DNA from: Mesotaenium endlicherianum
Taxonomy: Eukaryota > Streptophyta > Zygnematophyceae > Zygnematales > Mesotaeniaceae
Length of the DNA stretch: 64,000 bases
NCBI GenBank assembly: GCA_009602735.1
Contig: WELA01000805.1
Coordinates: forward strand, 473,986-537,985
Reading direction: 5' to 3'
Positions 54,652 to 64,000 of the stretch are shown here, piece after piece (within the stretch, counting starts at the first letter, position 1; every line of letters begins with the position of its first letter). The position numbers and the translations under genes are program-made. The notes beneath the pieces were generated by a model that did no database searches, was not told where the DNA came from, and worked only from the letters and a program-made list of their open reading frames with translations.

Positions 54652-57600
54652 GTTTACTGGCCTTCGTAGAATAATTCTCAATAAATCTCCTATAGTAGTT
54701 AGCCAACCCAAGGAAGGATCTAACTTCAGAGACAGACTCTGGTACAGGCCAGTCCCTTATGGTCTGGACTTTCTTAGGATCAACACTGATGCCTTCTTTA
54801 CTGACAACGTGGCCTAAGAATTCAATACTTTCCCTGAAGAAATCACACTCGCTCATTTAGCATATAACTGATTTTTTCTCAGGGTGTCCATGACTGTCTT
54901 TAAATGTTCAGCATGCTGAGCTTTGTCTTTAGAGAAGATTAAAATATCATCCAGGAAGACTTGCACAAACTTATCCAGGTAAGGACTGAAAATGCCATTC
55001 ATAGCACCCATGAAGGTTGCTGGAGCATTAGTCAATCCAAATGGCATCACATTAAACTAGTAAAGTCCATAACGTGTGCGGAAGGCAGTCTTGTGTTCAT
55101 CTTCCTCAGCAATTCTGATTTGATGATAACCACTCTTAAGATCGATCTTATTGAACACTTTAGCACCAGACAGGGTATCAAGCAAGTCTTTGATTCTGAG
55201 TAAAGCATACTTGTTCTTTATTGTAATCCTGTTAAGAGCTCTGTAATCGACGCACATCCAAATACTTCCATCCTTTCTCTTAACAAATAGGATGAGTGCG
55301 CCATTAGGTGATTTACTAGGAGAAATATAACCATTTTCCTGAAGCTCTGCAATCTGTGTTTTCAACTCTTCGCTCTCCACATAAGACAAGCCATAAGTGC
55401 GTTGCCAGGGTGGGTGACTCCCAGGTAATAAATCAATCCTATGATCTACTTCCCTCTTACAGGGTAGTCCTGGAGGCATATTGAAAACATCAATATACTG
55501 AGCAACAAATTTTGCGACAGTAGGGTGCTCCAGAGGGCTTACCTTTTTCTCAACCACTTCTTCAGGTTGAGGAGGTACCTCTCTTAGCAGCAGACAGAAT
55601 ATTATGTCTTCCTTCTGGTTCCAGCCTTCGATGAACTCCGCATTCAGTAATTTGCGTCCTCCTGGAAGCCTCTTCTTTTCCTTCATTTGCCATCTATACA
55701 GGACAAGAGGAAGAGCACTAGTGGGTGCCAAGTCAATCTGCCCATCACTGGCTTCTCTCACTTTAACTGTAGCTCTGCTCCAACACACTTCAGCTTGATG
55801 TCTATTAAGCCAAGGCCTGCCTAGCACAAGATCATAAAAGCCAGTGGTGAGTACCTCAAGTGTAAGCGTTTCAGTTAGAATAGCAACGCTAGAACCTAAC
55901 TGGACCTCAATAGGCTTGGTTATTACTCCTCCCGGGATACTTGGGGCATCTCCGGGGAATATTTTTCTATTCCCTTGGGTGACAGTAGGCAGCCTTAGCC
56001 GCTTCACTAAGTCCTTGTGGATAAAAGTATGTGACGCCCCTCCGTCAACAAATGCCCTCACCTTCCTACCCGCAATCATGCAATGCAGTAGGATAGGGGG
56101 GACTGTCTTTTCCTGACTTTCGCATTGTTCTCCTGACTTAGCAAAGAAATGTTGGACATCAGGTGGAACAAGAGCATCCAGAGTGTGCACTCTCTGGACG
56201 TCCATATTGCTGATGGTCTCCTTTATCTGGTTGTCAGGCATGCATAGTGAATCCAGTTCAGCAGGACCCATAATACCTGCTACGAGGGCAGCTAGTGACG
56301 ACTCACTATCTCTAGCATCCTCACAGTCAGTAGACTGGATTACTGACTGTTGCTGTCTTTTAAAGGCTGGTCCTTTCTCTCGACCTTTAAGAGGTGCTTG
56401 ACTGGACACTGCCCTCTGAAGTGGCCCGTCTGATGGCAGTGGAAGCAAGTAGATCTTGCTGAGGCTGGTCTCGGCTTAGTCCTATTACCACCTCTTCCAT
56501 AGCTGCCTCAAGAGAAACCACCTCACCCTCTGGATTGCATAGCGTTGTACTTATACTCGTTTTCATCACCCTGATCATCCTCAGCCTGGTCTCCTTCAAT
56601 CGCATTGTAGGAACCGTGGGGCTTTTTGACAACCTTAGACACCAAAGCTTTACTCTGGCGCTTGTGATTGAACTGCTGCTGATCCCAGGCATCAGCGTCC
56701 TGGATCAAATCAGCCGAATTCTCATACTTCTTCTCAGCAAAATGACCAGAGACTTCGGATTTCAAGCCATACCTGAAGTATGCTATCCTATACCGTTCTG
56801 GCAAGTTTGGCTGCTCATCATGTTCTCTTGGAGCTTTTGAGCAAACTCAACAACTAAAGTGGTCTGCTTCAGTGTCAGGGAGATCATCGCATAGATAGCT
56901 TTCTCCTGCTGATTGATGACATCAACCTTCTCATGCAATTTCTCGACAAACTCTACCCAAGTAGGGTCACCAAGTTGTTGAGCCTTACGCTCTCCTTTCC
57001 AATACAGCCACCAGTCTGCTGCACTACCTTCCAATAAAGCACCGGTGTGCCTGACCTTCTCTTAATCCTGCAGCTCTGGGTAATTCTCCAGCCACTGCTC
57101 CACACCAGTGAGAAACTTGATCAGGTAAGATTTCTTGTTTCCCTCAGGATCATAGTCTTGGGGAGGTTTCGGCTTAGGCTTACTTGGCCCTCTGCCACCA
57201 CCACCCGTGGTTTGAGAACCCAGTTGGTCTTTGTCCCGCAGCAAAAACATTATGATACTTTTGTCATCCTGTTGGGACTGGTACATACTCGCCATTTGCG
57301 ATTGCATCTGAACAAATAATGCTCCCAAATCCACACTCTGAGGTGGCAGTCTAGCAAATGTAGCAGAAGCATGGGCATCCATTCATTCAGCAGTGTTCTC
57401 AACTGTCCCTCTCGCTCCTGCAGCAGCAATTCCTGCCGCATTGAGCCGGTCACAAATTTGACCTAGAGGCACAGTGGGCTGTACAGCAGGTGGTGGGTTC
57501 AGAACATTGGCCCTTGATGCCATAAGTTCCTCGACAGTGCGCTCGTCCGCTGGCTGTCCCTCCCTCCTTTCTGTATCGTCAGCAACCTTTGTTAATCAGA

Positions 57601-58280
57601 CTCTTTTTTCTTCCGTCTGCTGTGCTGCGAGTGCGGCAATAGCAGCTGCCTCATCTGCAGCCTCTCTAGCTGCAGTATCTGCTACTGCTTCAGATTAGGT
57701 ACGAGTTCCCGCTACATAGCTTTTGGCCTGGTTTTTGACTTCCTCGTTATCCTGGTTTTCCATGTCTCGGGAATTGCTAGTTTGAGACCTTGTTCTTACC
57801 ATACAAGAAGATTGTGATAACTGCTCCGATATCATTGAAATGAATCGACTTACCAATTAGGCGATTAACAATTAATGAAGATCTTTATATCAGCAAGTAA
57901 TCTTTATGGTGTTTGTTGGCAATTGATTCAACAGCAAAAAGACAATACACTAGCAATAGACAATACTCGTAAGTCAAATGGAAGTAAACTAGCATCAATA
58001 ATGCAATTAGTAAACTCACACATAAGTAAGACTAGGAGACTGTGCATATCAATGGCTTCTCGCCTTGGATTCAGATCTCTCTCCGTAAACTGTACAAGAA
58101 AGTTGGCCTCATTTCCAAATGCCGAACTCGAGAGCAATTCCTAGCATATGTGCAGGAAATGAGTTGATTGGTCGACGGCAAGTGCGATGGCACCGCCTAC
58201 CCGGGAGTTAACCACGTTGGTAGGACCTCGGTTAACCAAATCCACCTCCATCTCCTTTCATCCCAAATCGCCAGCCATCC
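54652..58280 (-). mobile_element. Ty3/gypsy element R2, partial
   Basis: Minus-strand order: LTR part (57836 to about 58280), primer-binding-like site, gag (about 56400-57800) with a CCHC knuckle ([14 protein letters not shown], about 56405-56447), protease ([22 protein letters not shown]; about 55750-56100) and reverse transcriptase ([42 protein letters not shown]; about 54660-55440). It is partial and broken by a few breaks. It meets hAT B at 54651. Same family as R1. Confidence 0.82.
56783..57800 (-). CDS. Gag region of R2
   Basis: Matches the R1 Gag at 57-968 through most of its length, including the Ala/Glu-rich N-terminal part and the ADWWLYWK segment. It also extends further downstream towards the zinc knuckle, which in R1 lies outside the window. 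It is a fossil copy. Confidence 0.75.
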
Positions 58281-58640
58281 TAAGTTTGTGCAAGTCTTCT
58301 TGGATGATATTTTAATTTTCTCCAAAGATAAAGCTCAGCATGCTGAGCACTTAAAGACAGTCATGGGCACTCTGAGAAGAAATCAGTTATATGCTAAAAA
58401 TGAGCAAGTGTGATTTCTTTGAGAGAAGTTTTGAATTCTTGGGCCACGTTGTCAGTAAAGAAGGCATCAGTGTGGATCCTAAGAAAGTCCAGACCATAAG
58501 GAATTGGCCAGTCTGCCTCTGAAGTTAGATCCTTCCTTGGGTTGGCTAACTACTATAGAAGATTTATTGAGAATTAGTCTACAGAGGCCAGTAAACTGAC
58601 TGACCTTACTAAGAAGAACATAGGGTGTGGGGGGGAAAGA
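58281..58640 (+). mobile_element. Inverted fragment of family R reverse transcriptase
   Basis: Plus-strand sequence matching the R2 reverse transcriptase ([24 protein letters not shown]) and the following segment, but in opposite orientation to R2 and directly joined to its LTR. It is a small rearranged piece, not a separate full element. Confidence 0.75.
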
Positions 58641-58647
58641 GCAGCAA

Positions 58648-59671
58648 TGTAGTGAAACAGATAGATAAAGTACTCAGTAAAATATAATACTTTATCTATT
58701 CAAGACAAGGATCTTTGAACACAAGTGGTAGCTTCTTGAAAGAGAGATGACTTCTTGAAAGTTGATATATTTCTAGAATTTGGCACAAACAAGAGTGATT
58801 TTGAAATGCCTTTCTATGTTCTAGCTCTTGTTTATATACTTGCTACATAAGTTATTTCTAGAAAGGTGTATGTTGATGTGTTGGCACCCAACACATCCCA
58901 AAACTTGCCACCTCTTTCCATAATAATGTACACATGTCCTTTTGACCTAAAAATGGCACATTTGACTTTTGCCACATGGAGTTCTTCTAGGTCTTTCCTC
59001 TAACTTCGAAAATGCCTTAGAAGGTTCAAAGGACATGAACCAAGTCACTAGAGTATCTACTTACACTTGACTTCACACAATACTACTCCAAATATATTCA
59101 AAAGCATTAAAGTATATGCCGACTAATATATTATAACTCAAATCACTACATCACCCCCTCCACAGAAAAAGCGACGTCTCGGCGCGTCTAGGCAGGTCTT
59201 ACACATGTGGAGCAGACTAGGCAACAGCTTCAAGTCAGATGCCACACATATGAAGAGGATTAGTAAAAGGCGCCAAGTTAGGTGCTACACATGTAGTGTA
59301 GACTAGGCAAGGTCGTGGGTGGTGTGACCTTATTGGCTAGCCTACTCCTTGATGATAAAGAAAATTGTAGAAGTTGGCCCCGAATCTGCCACAAATTCAA
59401 AAATTCATAGCGTTTACAGAACCGCTTCAAATCTAAAAATTCTAAAGCCAGACAAAGCGCGTTACAGAACTCTACTAGGTCACCAAATTTGAGAGCATTC
59501 TTGTTTCTGGAGTGTCGTTGGGAGCTGAGAGAGTAGGCACTCCTCCAAATCTGTGCAGAAACTTTTGAAAATCCTAAGTCCTTCTATACTTCAAATTGTG
59601 CAAAGCAGAGCTTTCCAAGTTCAGGGGAGGGCACATTGTCAGAAAGCATATTCTGCCCTAATAATGCCAGC
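58648..59671 (-). mobile_element. G3-family fragment: LTR and 3' untranslated part
   Basis: A 503-bp LTR (58648-59150; TGTAGTG to CACTACA) is followed by polypurine tract and about 520 bases matching the G3 3' untranslated region. It is more diverged from G3 than the two G3 LTRs are from each other, so it is an older copy. It ends where the R-family LTR begins at 59672. Confidence 0.85.
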
Positions 59672-60256
59672 TGAAATGAATTGACTTACCAAATAGGAGA
59701 ATAACAATTAATAAAGATCTTTATGGATTTTCCGTTAACTGGTTAAACGGCAAAAGAACAACACACTAGCAATGAACAACACTCGTAAATCACATGCAAG
59801 TAAACTAGCATCAATAATGCAATCAGTAAACTCATACATAAGCAAGGTTAGAAGACAGTGCGTGTCAATGGCTTCTCGCCTTAGATTCAGATCTCTCTCA
59901 GTAAGCTGTACAAGAGAGTTGGCCTCGTTTCCGAATGCCGAACTCGAGAGCAATGCCTAGCATATGTACATGGAATGAGTTTACTGTTCAACGGTCAATG
60001 CGATGGCACCGCCTACCCGAGAGTTAACCACGTTGGTAGGACCTCGGTTAACCAAATCCACCGCCATCTCCAATCATCTCGAATCACCATCCATCATAGG
60101 GATGTCATCTGGCCATTCATCTAGCATACCACACTTAGATGCATATCGAGGCAGTTCGCTGCTACCGAGTACGGAAGTCAGTGGCTGTCAAAGAATGTGT
60201 CAGCAAGCTGACTTGAGCTGACTTCAGCCTGCTGCATCCGACTGAGTCATTAAACT
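59672..60256 (-). repeat. Family R LTR, partial
   Basis: Starts TGAAATGAATTGACTTACC like the R1 LTR at 1003 and follows it to the CATTAAACT segment (about 60256). The G5 LTR begins at 60257. No internal R sequence accompanies it here. Confidence 0.8.
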
Positions 60257-61037
60257 TGTAAGGTCATAGGTTTATAAAGTGCATTTTTGAGTTTCATGAA
60301 AGTATGTCTTGATTGTATAGTAGTGTAGAGTGCATTATTGTGGTCATTTTGATATAAGGTTGATCGAATTTGGTCAAGTATTGAGAGAGTTATGGATTTC
60401 CGAAGTTTAATTAGTTTTGAAATCGGTTGACTACTGTCCTTAATTTGCGGTGAGCGCGACCGCCGGAATGATTGACAGTGTCGAGCGATCTGGCCCGTTA
60501 GAATGAACTCGAACCTTTACGTAAGTTCGGCTGAGGCGGAGTGCCGACTAGGTCGATTTACCTAGAAGTTTCGGTTTAGCCTAGCGCGTCTAAGATAGAA
60601 TATTCTAGTAATGTCGATGCATGTATGTGGACGTCAATTCGGCCCGACACGTCAGATTAGACTGATCTGGCTTACTCACGAATATTCTGGAAGGGACGAT
60701 TTGACGAACACTTAGGAAAATCCGTAGCTTCCTCCTAGGGAGGAGCACTTAGGCAGAAAATTATAAATAGGCATAACTTCTTTGTTTCTTATCAGTTTTC
60801 ACTTCTGTAAATTTCTACGGGTTTGTAATGACAAGGCCTTTCATCCTACATCATTTGTGAGCAGTTTCTTGCTACTCAAAATGTTGAGTATTTTTCCTAA
60901 GCTTTGTTAGTGATATGCCGCTGCACTCTCTAGTATGATGGCAACTAGTTCCTTTCCTCGTGAGTCACTACGCTTCCACTAGGGCACTTTGCCCCTTTCA
61001 TCTGGTATCGGAGCAGGGCTAGTTTGCATATTATATT

Positions 61038-62069
61038 ATGGAGTCGCAGCCGGCAGCTGGAGGAGGCGAACATGTCGAGCATGTTGAGCGCGCGGGGCAG
61101 CAGGCAGCACCAACAATGACCAGAGAGCAACAAAAGATGCAGGCGATGCTAAGACAAATGGCAAATGCAATTGGAGGAGAAGTCTACATCCAATTTCAAC
61201 AAAATATGCACGCGGAGGTGGAGAGAATGGTGCGAGTTGTTGTTGCAAACGCCGCTTCGACGAGTTCGGCACCTGCACCTGTTGTGCCACCGATTCATGT
61301 TAACCCAGTGGTGCAACCAGTTATTCCACCCGCATCAGGAGTGCGTGCGCCTAAGCCTGAAGTTTATACTGGAGAGCGTGGATCGCCGCCTGTTCATCAG
61401 TGGATTTTTGGAGTGAAGAAATTTATGGAGTATTCTGCGCTCACGCCCGACAGGCAAGTCGCCTTTGTCATAACTTTGCTGCAGAAGAGTGCTGGAGCTT
61501 GGTATGAACGAGAAGAGCAGCTGTCTGGAGTTCCTGCTACTGTTGATCAGCTATTTGAAGGCTTGAAGAGGCAATTTCAACCTATTGCACCCGAGGCTAC
61601 CGCTCGAGATCTATTGGTGCGCCTTCGTCAACGAGGAAGCGTTCAGGAGTATGTATCGCGCTTCAACGAGCTGGTGCTTCAATGTCCATCCATGCACGAG
61701 TCGGAGATGATGGACAAGTTCAAGAGGGGACTCAAGCCAACTGTGGCCAAGGAAGTGGCGCTCAAGGACCCTACCAGTCTTGGAGAAATGATGGCATTGG
61801 CAACAAGGGTCGACGCTGTGGAGTATAGTCAGAGGCAGTGGGGCAGCCACAACTTTGGAGGATATCGACACTTTGGATCTCAAGCGCCAAGCACGAGTGT
61901 TCAAGGTCCAGTACCCATGGAGTTGGGACTTGTGCAGTACCAGCGCAGGCAGCAGAATTTCAAGCCGAGAGGACCGTGCTATAGTTGCGGCAAGCTTGGA
62001 CATCTGGCTCGAGACTGTCATGTGAAGGCGAAGCAACCTCAACAGCAGGAAAAAGGAGGACGCCAGTAA
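61038..62069 (+). CDS. Gag polyprotein of G5
   Basis: 343 residues, the same length as G1 Gag and nearly identical, with capsid-like region and C-terminal CCHC knuckle ([14 protein letters not shown]). It starts at the first ATG after the primer-binding site. The pol frame overlaps its end by 85 bases in the -1 frame. Confidence 0.9.
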   Translation: MESQPAAGGGEHVEHVERAGQQAAPTMTREQQKMQAMLRQMANAIGGEVYIQFQQNMHAEVERMVRVVVANAASTSSAPAPVVPPIHVNPVVQPVIPPASGVRAPKPEVYTGERGSPPVHQWIFGVKKFMEYSALTPDRQVAFVITLLQKSAGAWYEREEQLSGVPATVDQLFEGLKRQFQPIAPEATARDLLVRLRQRGSVQEYVSRFNELVLQCPSMHESEMMDKFKRGLKPTVAKEVALKDPTSLGEMMALATRVDAVEYSQRQWGSHNFGGYRHFGSQAPSTSVQGPVPMELGLVQYQRRQQNFKPRGPCYSCGKLGHLARDCHVKAKQPQQQEKGGRQ

Positions 62070-63459
62070 GTCGTTCTGGGGTGTCTACTGGCGTGAAGAC
62101 GAGAACTCACAAGGAGGTTATCCCCAGGAGCCTGCCGAGAAGCAAAGGACGAGACGTTGACAAGCCTATCATCGTGGAAGGAGTGGTCGACGGCAACAAT
62201 GCGAAGTGTATGGTCGACAGTGGCGCAAGTGCAAACTTTGTGCACAAGAAGCTGGTGAAAGAGTGGCGAATCCCTGTGCAGAAGCATTATGAGCCTAAGG
62301 AGGCAATTTTGGCAAATGGGCAGAGACTCAAGTGTGGTGCACCTACGGAAGCTATTCACGTGGAAGTAGCGGGGCACCGGAGTAAGGAAGTTATGGAGCA
62401 GGCAGAGTTGGGTCACCATGAGGTGATATTGGGCCGACCATGGCTAAGGAAAGCCAACCCTCAAGTGCACTGGAGCACAGGACAAGTGAAAGTCCAAGGG
62501 CGTGATGGTCGAATGGAGACAGCGAAACAGGTGGAGGTAGATACGACCACAAGTAACTGTCTTCTGTCGAGCCTGCAAGTTAAGAAGCTATGCAGGGCGA
62601 ATCAGGTGAAGGAGATGTACCTTGTTTCGGTGGCCCTGGCCAGGTCATCAGATGGAGCAAGCGTGAATCCTAACAGCCTGGGCGAATGTACATCGCCGGA
62701 GGAGCAAGTAGTGGTTTCTGATCCCCTTGCTCAGAAGGAGCAGAGCCCAATTGCTCAAGAGAAGATGCCTGCCCAAATTAAGGTGCTGTTGGAGGAGTTC
62801 AAGAACGTATTTCCTGAGGAGCTACCTACAGGATTACCTCCACAAACAGCTATGGAGCACAAGATCGAGTTGGAACCAGGGAGCAAGCCACCAGTGAGAC
62901 CCGCCTATCGACAATCGTTTGCGGAGTTGGATGAGTTGAAGAAACAACTGACATAGTTGTTGGAGAAGGGATTCATCCGACCCAGCGAGTCTCTATTTGC
63001 AGCGCCAGTCTTATTTGTGAGAAAGAAGGATGGGACTATGAGGATGTGTGTCAACTACCGGGCACTCAACAAGGTCACCATAAAGAACAGGTACCCACTT
63101 CCACGAGTGGACGAGTTGATTGACAGGCTTGTCGGGGCGAAGTATTTCTCGAAGATTGATTTGAGGAGTGGCTATCACCAGGTACGGATTGCGGAAGGAG
63201 ACGTTCAGAAGACTGCTTTCAGGACTCGCTATGGTTTGTTCGAGTTCACANTAGTCATGCGTTTTGGATTGACTAATGCACCTGCTACATTCATGGGACT
63301 CATGAATAGTATCTTCAGACCCTACTTGGACCAGTTTGTGGTGGTATTTTTGGACGACATCCTGATCTATTTGAAGACCTTGGAAGAGCATGTGGAGCAT
63401 CTGAGGAAGGTGTTGGAGGTCTTGAGAGATCAGAAGCTTTATGGGAAGATGAGCAAGTG
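61985..63459 (+). CDS. G5 protease and reverse transcriptase (part of pol)
   Basis: Protease motif [12 protein letters not shown] and ILGRPWL, then reverse transcriptase with [29 protein letters not shown] and FLDDILIY, in the order seen in G1. The nested LTR enters shortly after the FLDDILIY box. Confidence 0.85.
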
Positions 63460-64000
63460 TGTAAGGTCATAGGTTTATAAAGTGCATTTTTGAGTTTCAT
63501 GAAAGTATGTTTTGATTGTATAGTAGTGTAGAGTGCATTATTGTGGTCATTTTGATATAAAGTTCATCGAATTTGGTCAAGTATTGAGAGAGTTACGGAT
63601 TTCTGAAGTTTAATTAGTTTTGAGGTCGGTCGACGACTGTCCTTAATTCGCGGTGAGCGCGACCGTCAGATTGACCGACAGCGTCGAGCGATCTGGCCCG
63701 TTAGAATGAGCTCGAACCTTCACGTAAGTTCGGCTGACGCGGAGTGCCGGCTAGGTCGATTTACCTAGAAGTTTCGGTTTAGCCTAGCGCGTCTAAGATA
63801 GAATATTCTAGTAATATCGATGCATGTATGTGGACGTCAATTCGGCCCGACACGTCAGATTAGACTGATCTGGCTTACTCACGAATATTCTGGAAGGGAC
63901 GATTTGACGAACACTTAGGAAAATCCGTAGCTTCCTCCTAGGGAGGAGCACTTAGGCAGAAAATTATAAATAGGCATAACTTCTTTGTTTCTTATCAGTT
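63460..64000 (+). repeat. G-family LTR nested in G5, runs off the window
   Basis: Begins TGTAAGGTCATAGG and matches the G5 LTR for at least 540 bases, including the TATA-like TTATAAATAG near 63964. It may be a solo LTR or the start of another full element; the window ends too soon to tell. Confidence 0.88.

Larger units (their letters stand above)
60257..63459 (+). mobile_element. G-family chromovirus G5, 5' half
   Basis: 5' LTR (60257-61000; TATA-like TTATAAATAG at 60761), primer-binding site TGGTATCGGAGC (61003-61014), gag, protease and reverse transcriptase in plus orientation. An LTR of the same family begins at 63460 inside the reverse transcriptase region; what follows is beyond the window. 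It is broken, with a few breaks, and contains one ambiguous base (63251). It is very close to G1 in sequence. Confidence 0.88.

Overview
This is eukaryotic, plant-lineage DNA made almost entirely of nested transposable elements. Ty3/gypsy chromoviruses with gag, protease, reverse transcriptase, integrase and chromodomain dominate. There is also one Ty1/copia remnant, a pair of large hAT DNA transposons with a GT-AG intron in the transposase gene, and one small island of host sequence: tandem L-type (legume-type) lectin genes. No bacterial operons, CRISPR arrays or rRNA genes are present. The combination, including a cytosine methyltransferase inside an LTR retroelement, suggests a streptophyte alga such as a charophyte. 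That assignment is inference; no species-diagnostic gene is present.

Layout. 1-1723: 5' end of a minus-strand gypsy element (family R). 1724-2297 and 8896-16638: a plus-strand gypsy-like element (family D) with a DNA cytosine-5 methyltransferase between protease and reverse transcriptase and a PHD-type zinc finger after the integrase. It is split by a minus-strand chromovirus (G1, 2298-8890) with perfect 5-bp target duplications CAGTC. 16639 to about 19940: Ty1/copia remnant. About 19960-25237: three minus-strand L-type lectin units repeated every 2.3-2.8 kb. 25238-34099: a plus-strand G-family element (G4) that broke the third lectin and was itself entered in its LTR by a young, whole-looking chromovirus (G3, 25959-32638, target duplication CTTTC).

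34100-40488 and 42853-54651: two hAT elements facing each other across a 2.36-kb spacer of another retroelement (K). Each has CAGGGTTACGCC-type terminal inverted repeats and the same intact two-exon, 722-residue transposase. The second carries about 5 kb of a 34-bp hairpin-forming minisatellite organised into 136-bp and 170-bp higher-order repeats. The first has a shorter array and an 81-base assembly gap. 54652-60256: fragments of families R and G3. 60257-64000: another plus-strand G-family element, entered near the window end by a further LTR of its own family.

The genes form no shared pathway; the region is a record of successive insertions. The two most notable items are the D element, a retroelement carrying both a DNA-methylation enzyme and a histone-reader-type finger, and the identical inverted hAT pair with its internal satellite. 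LTR elements are treated as fossils at the level of family, parts and relative age.
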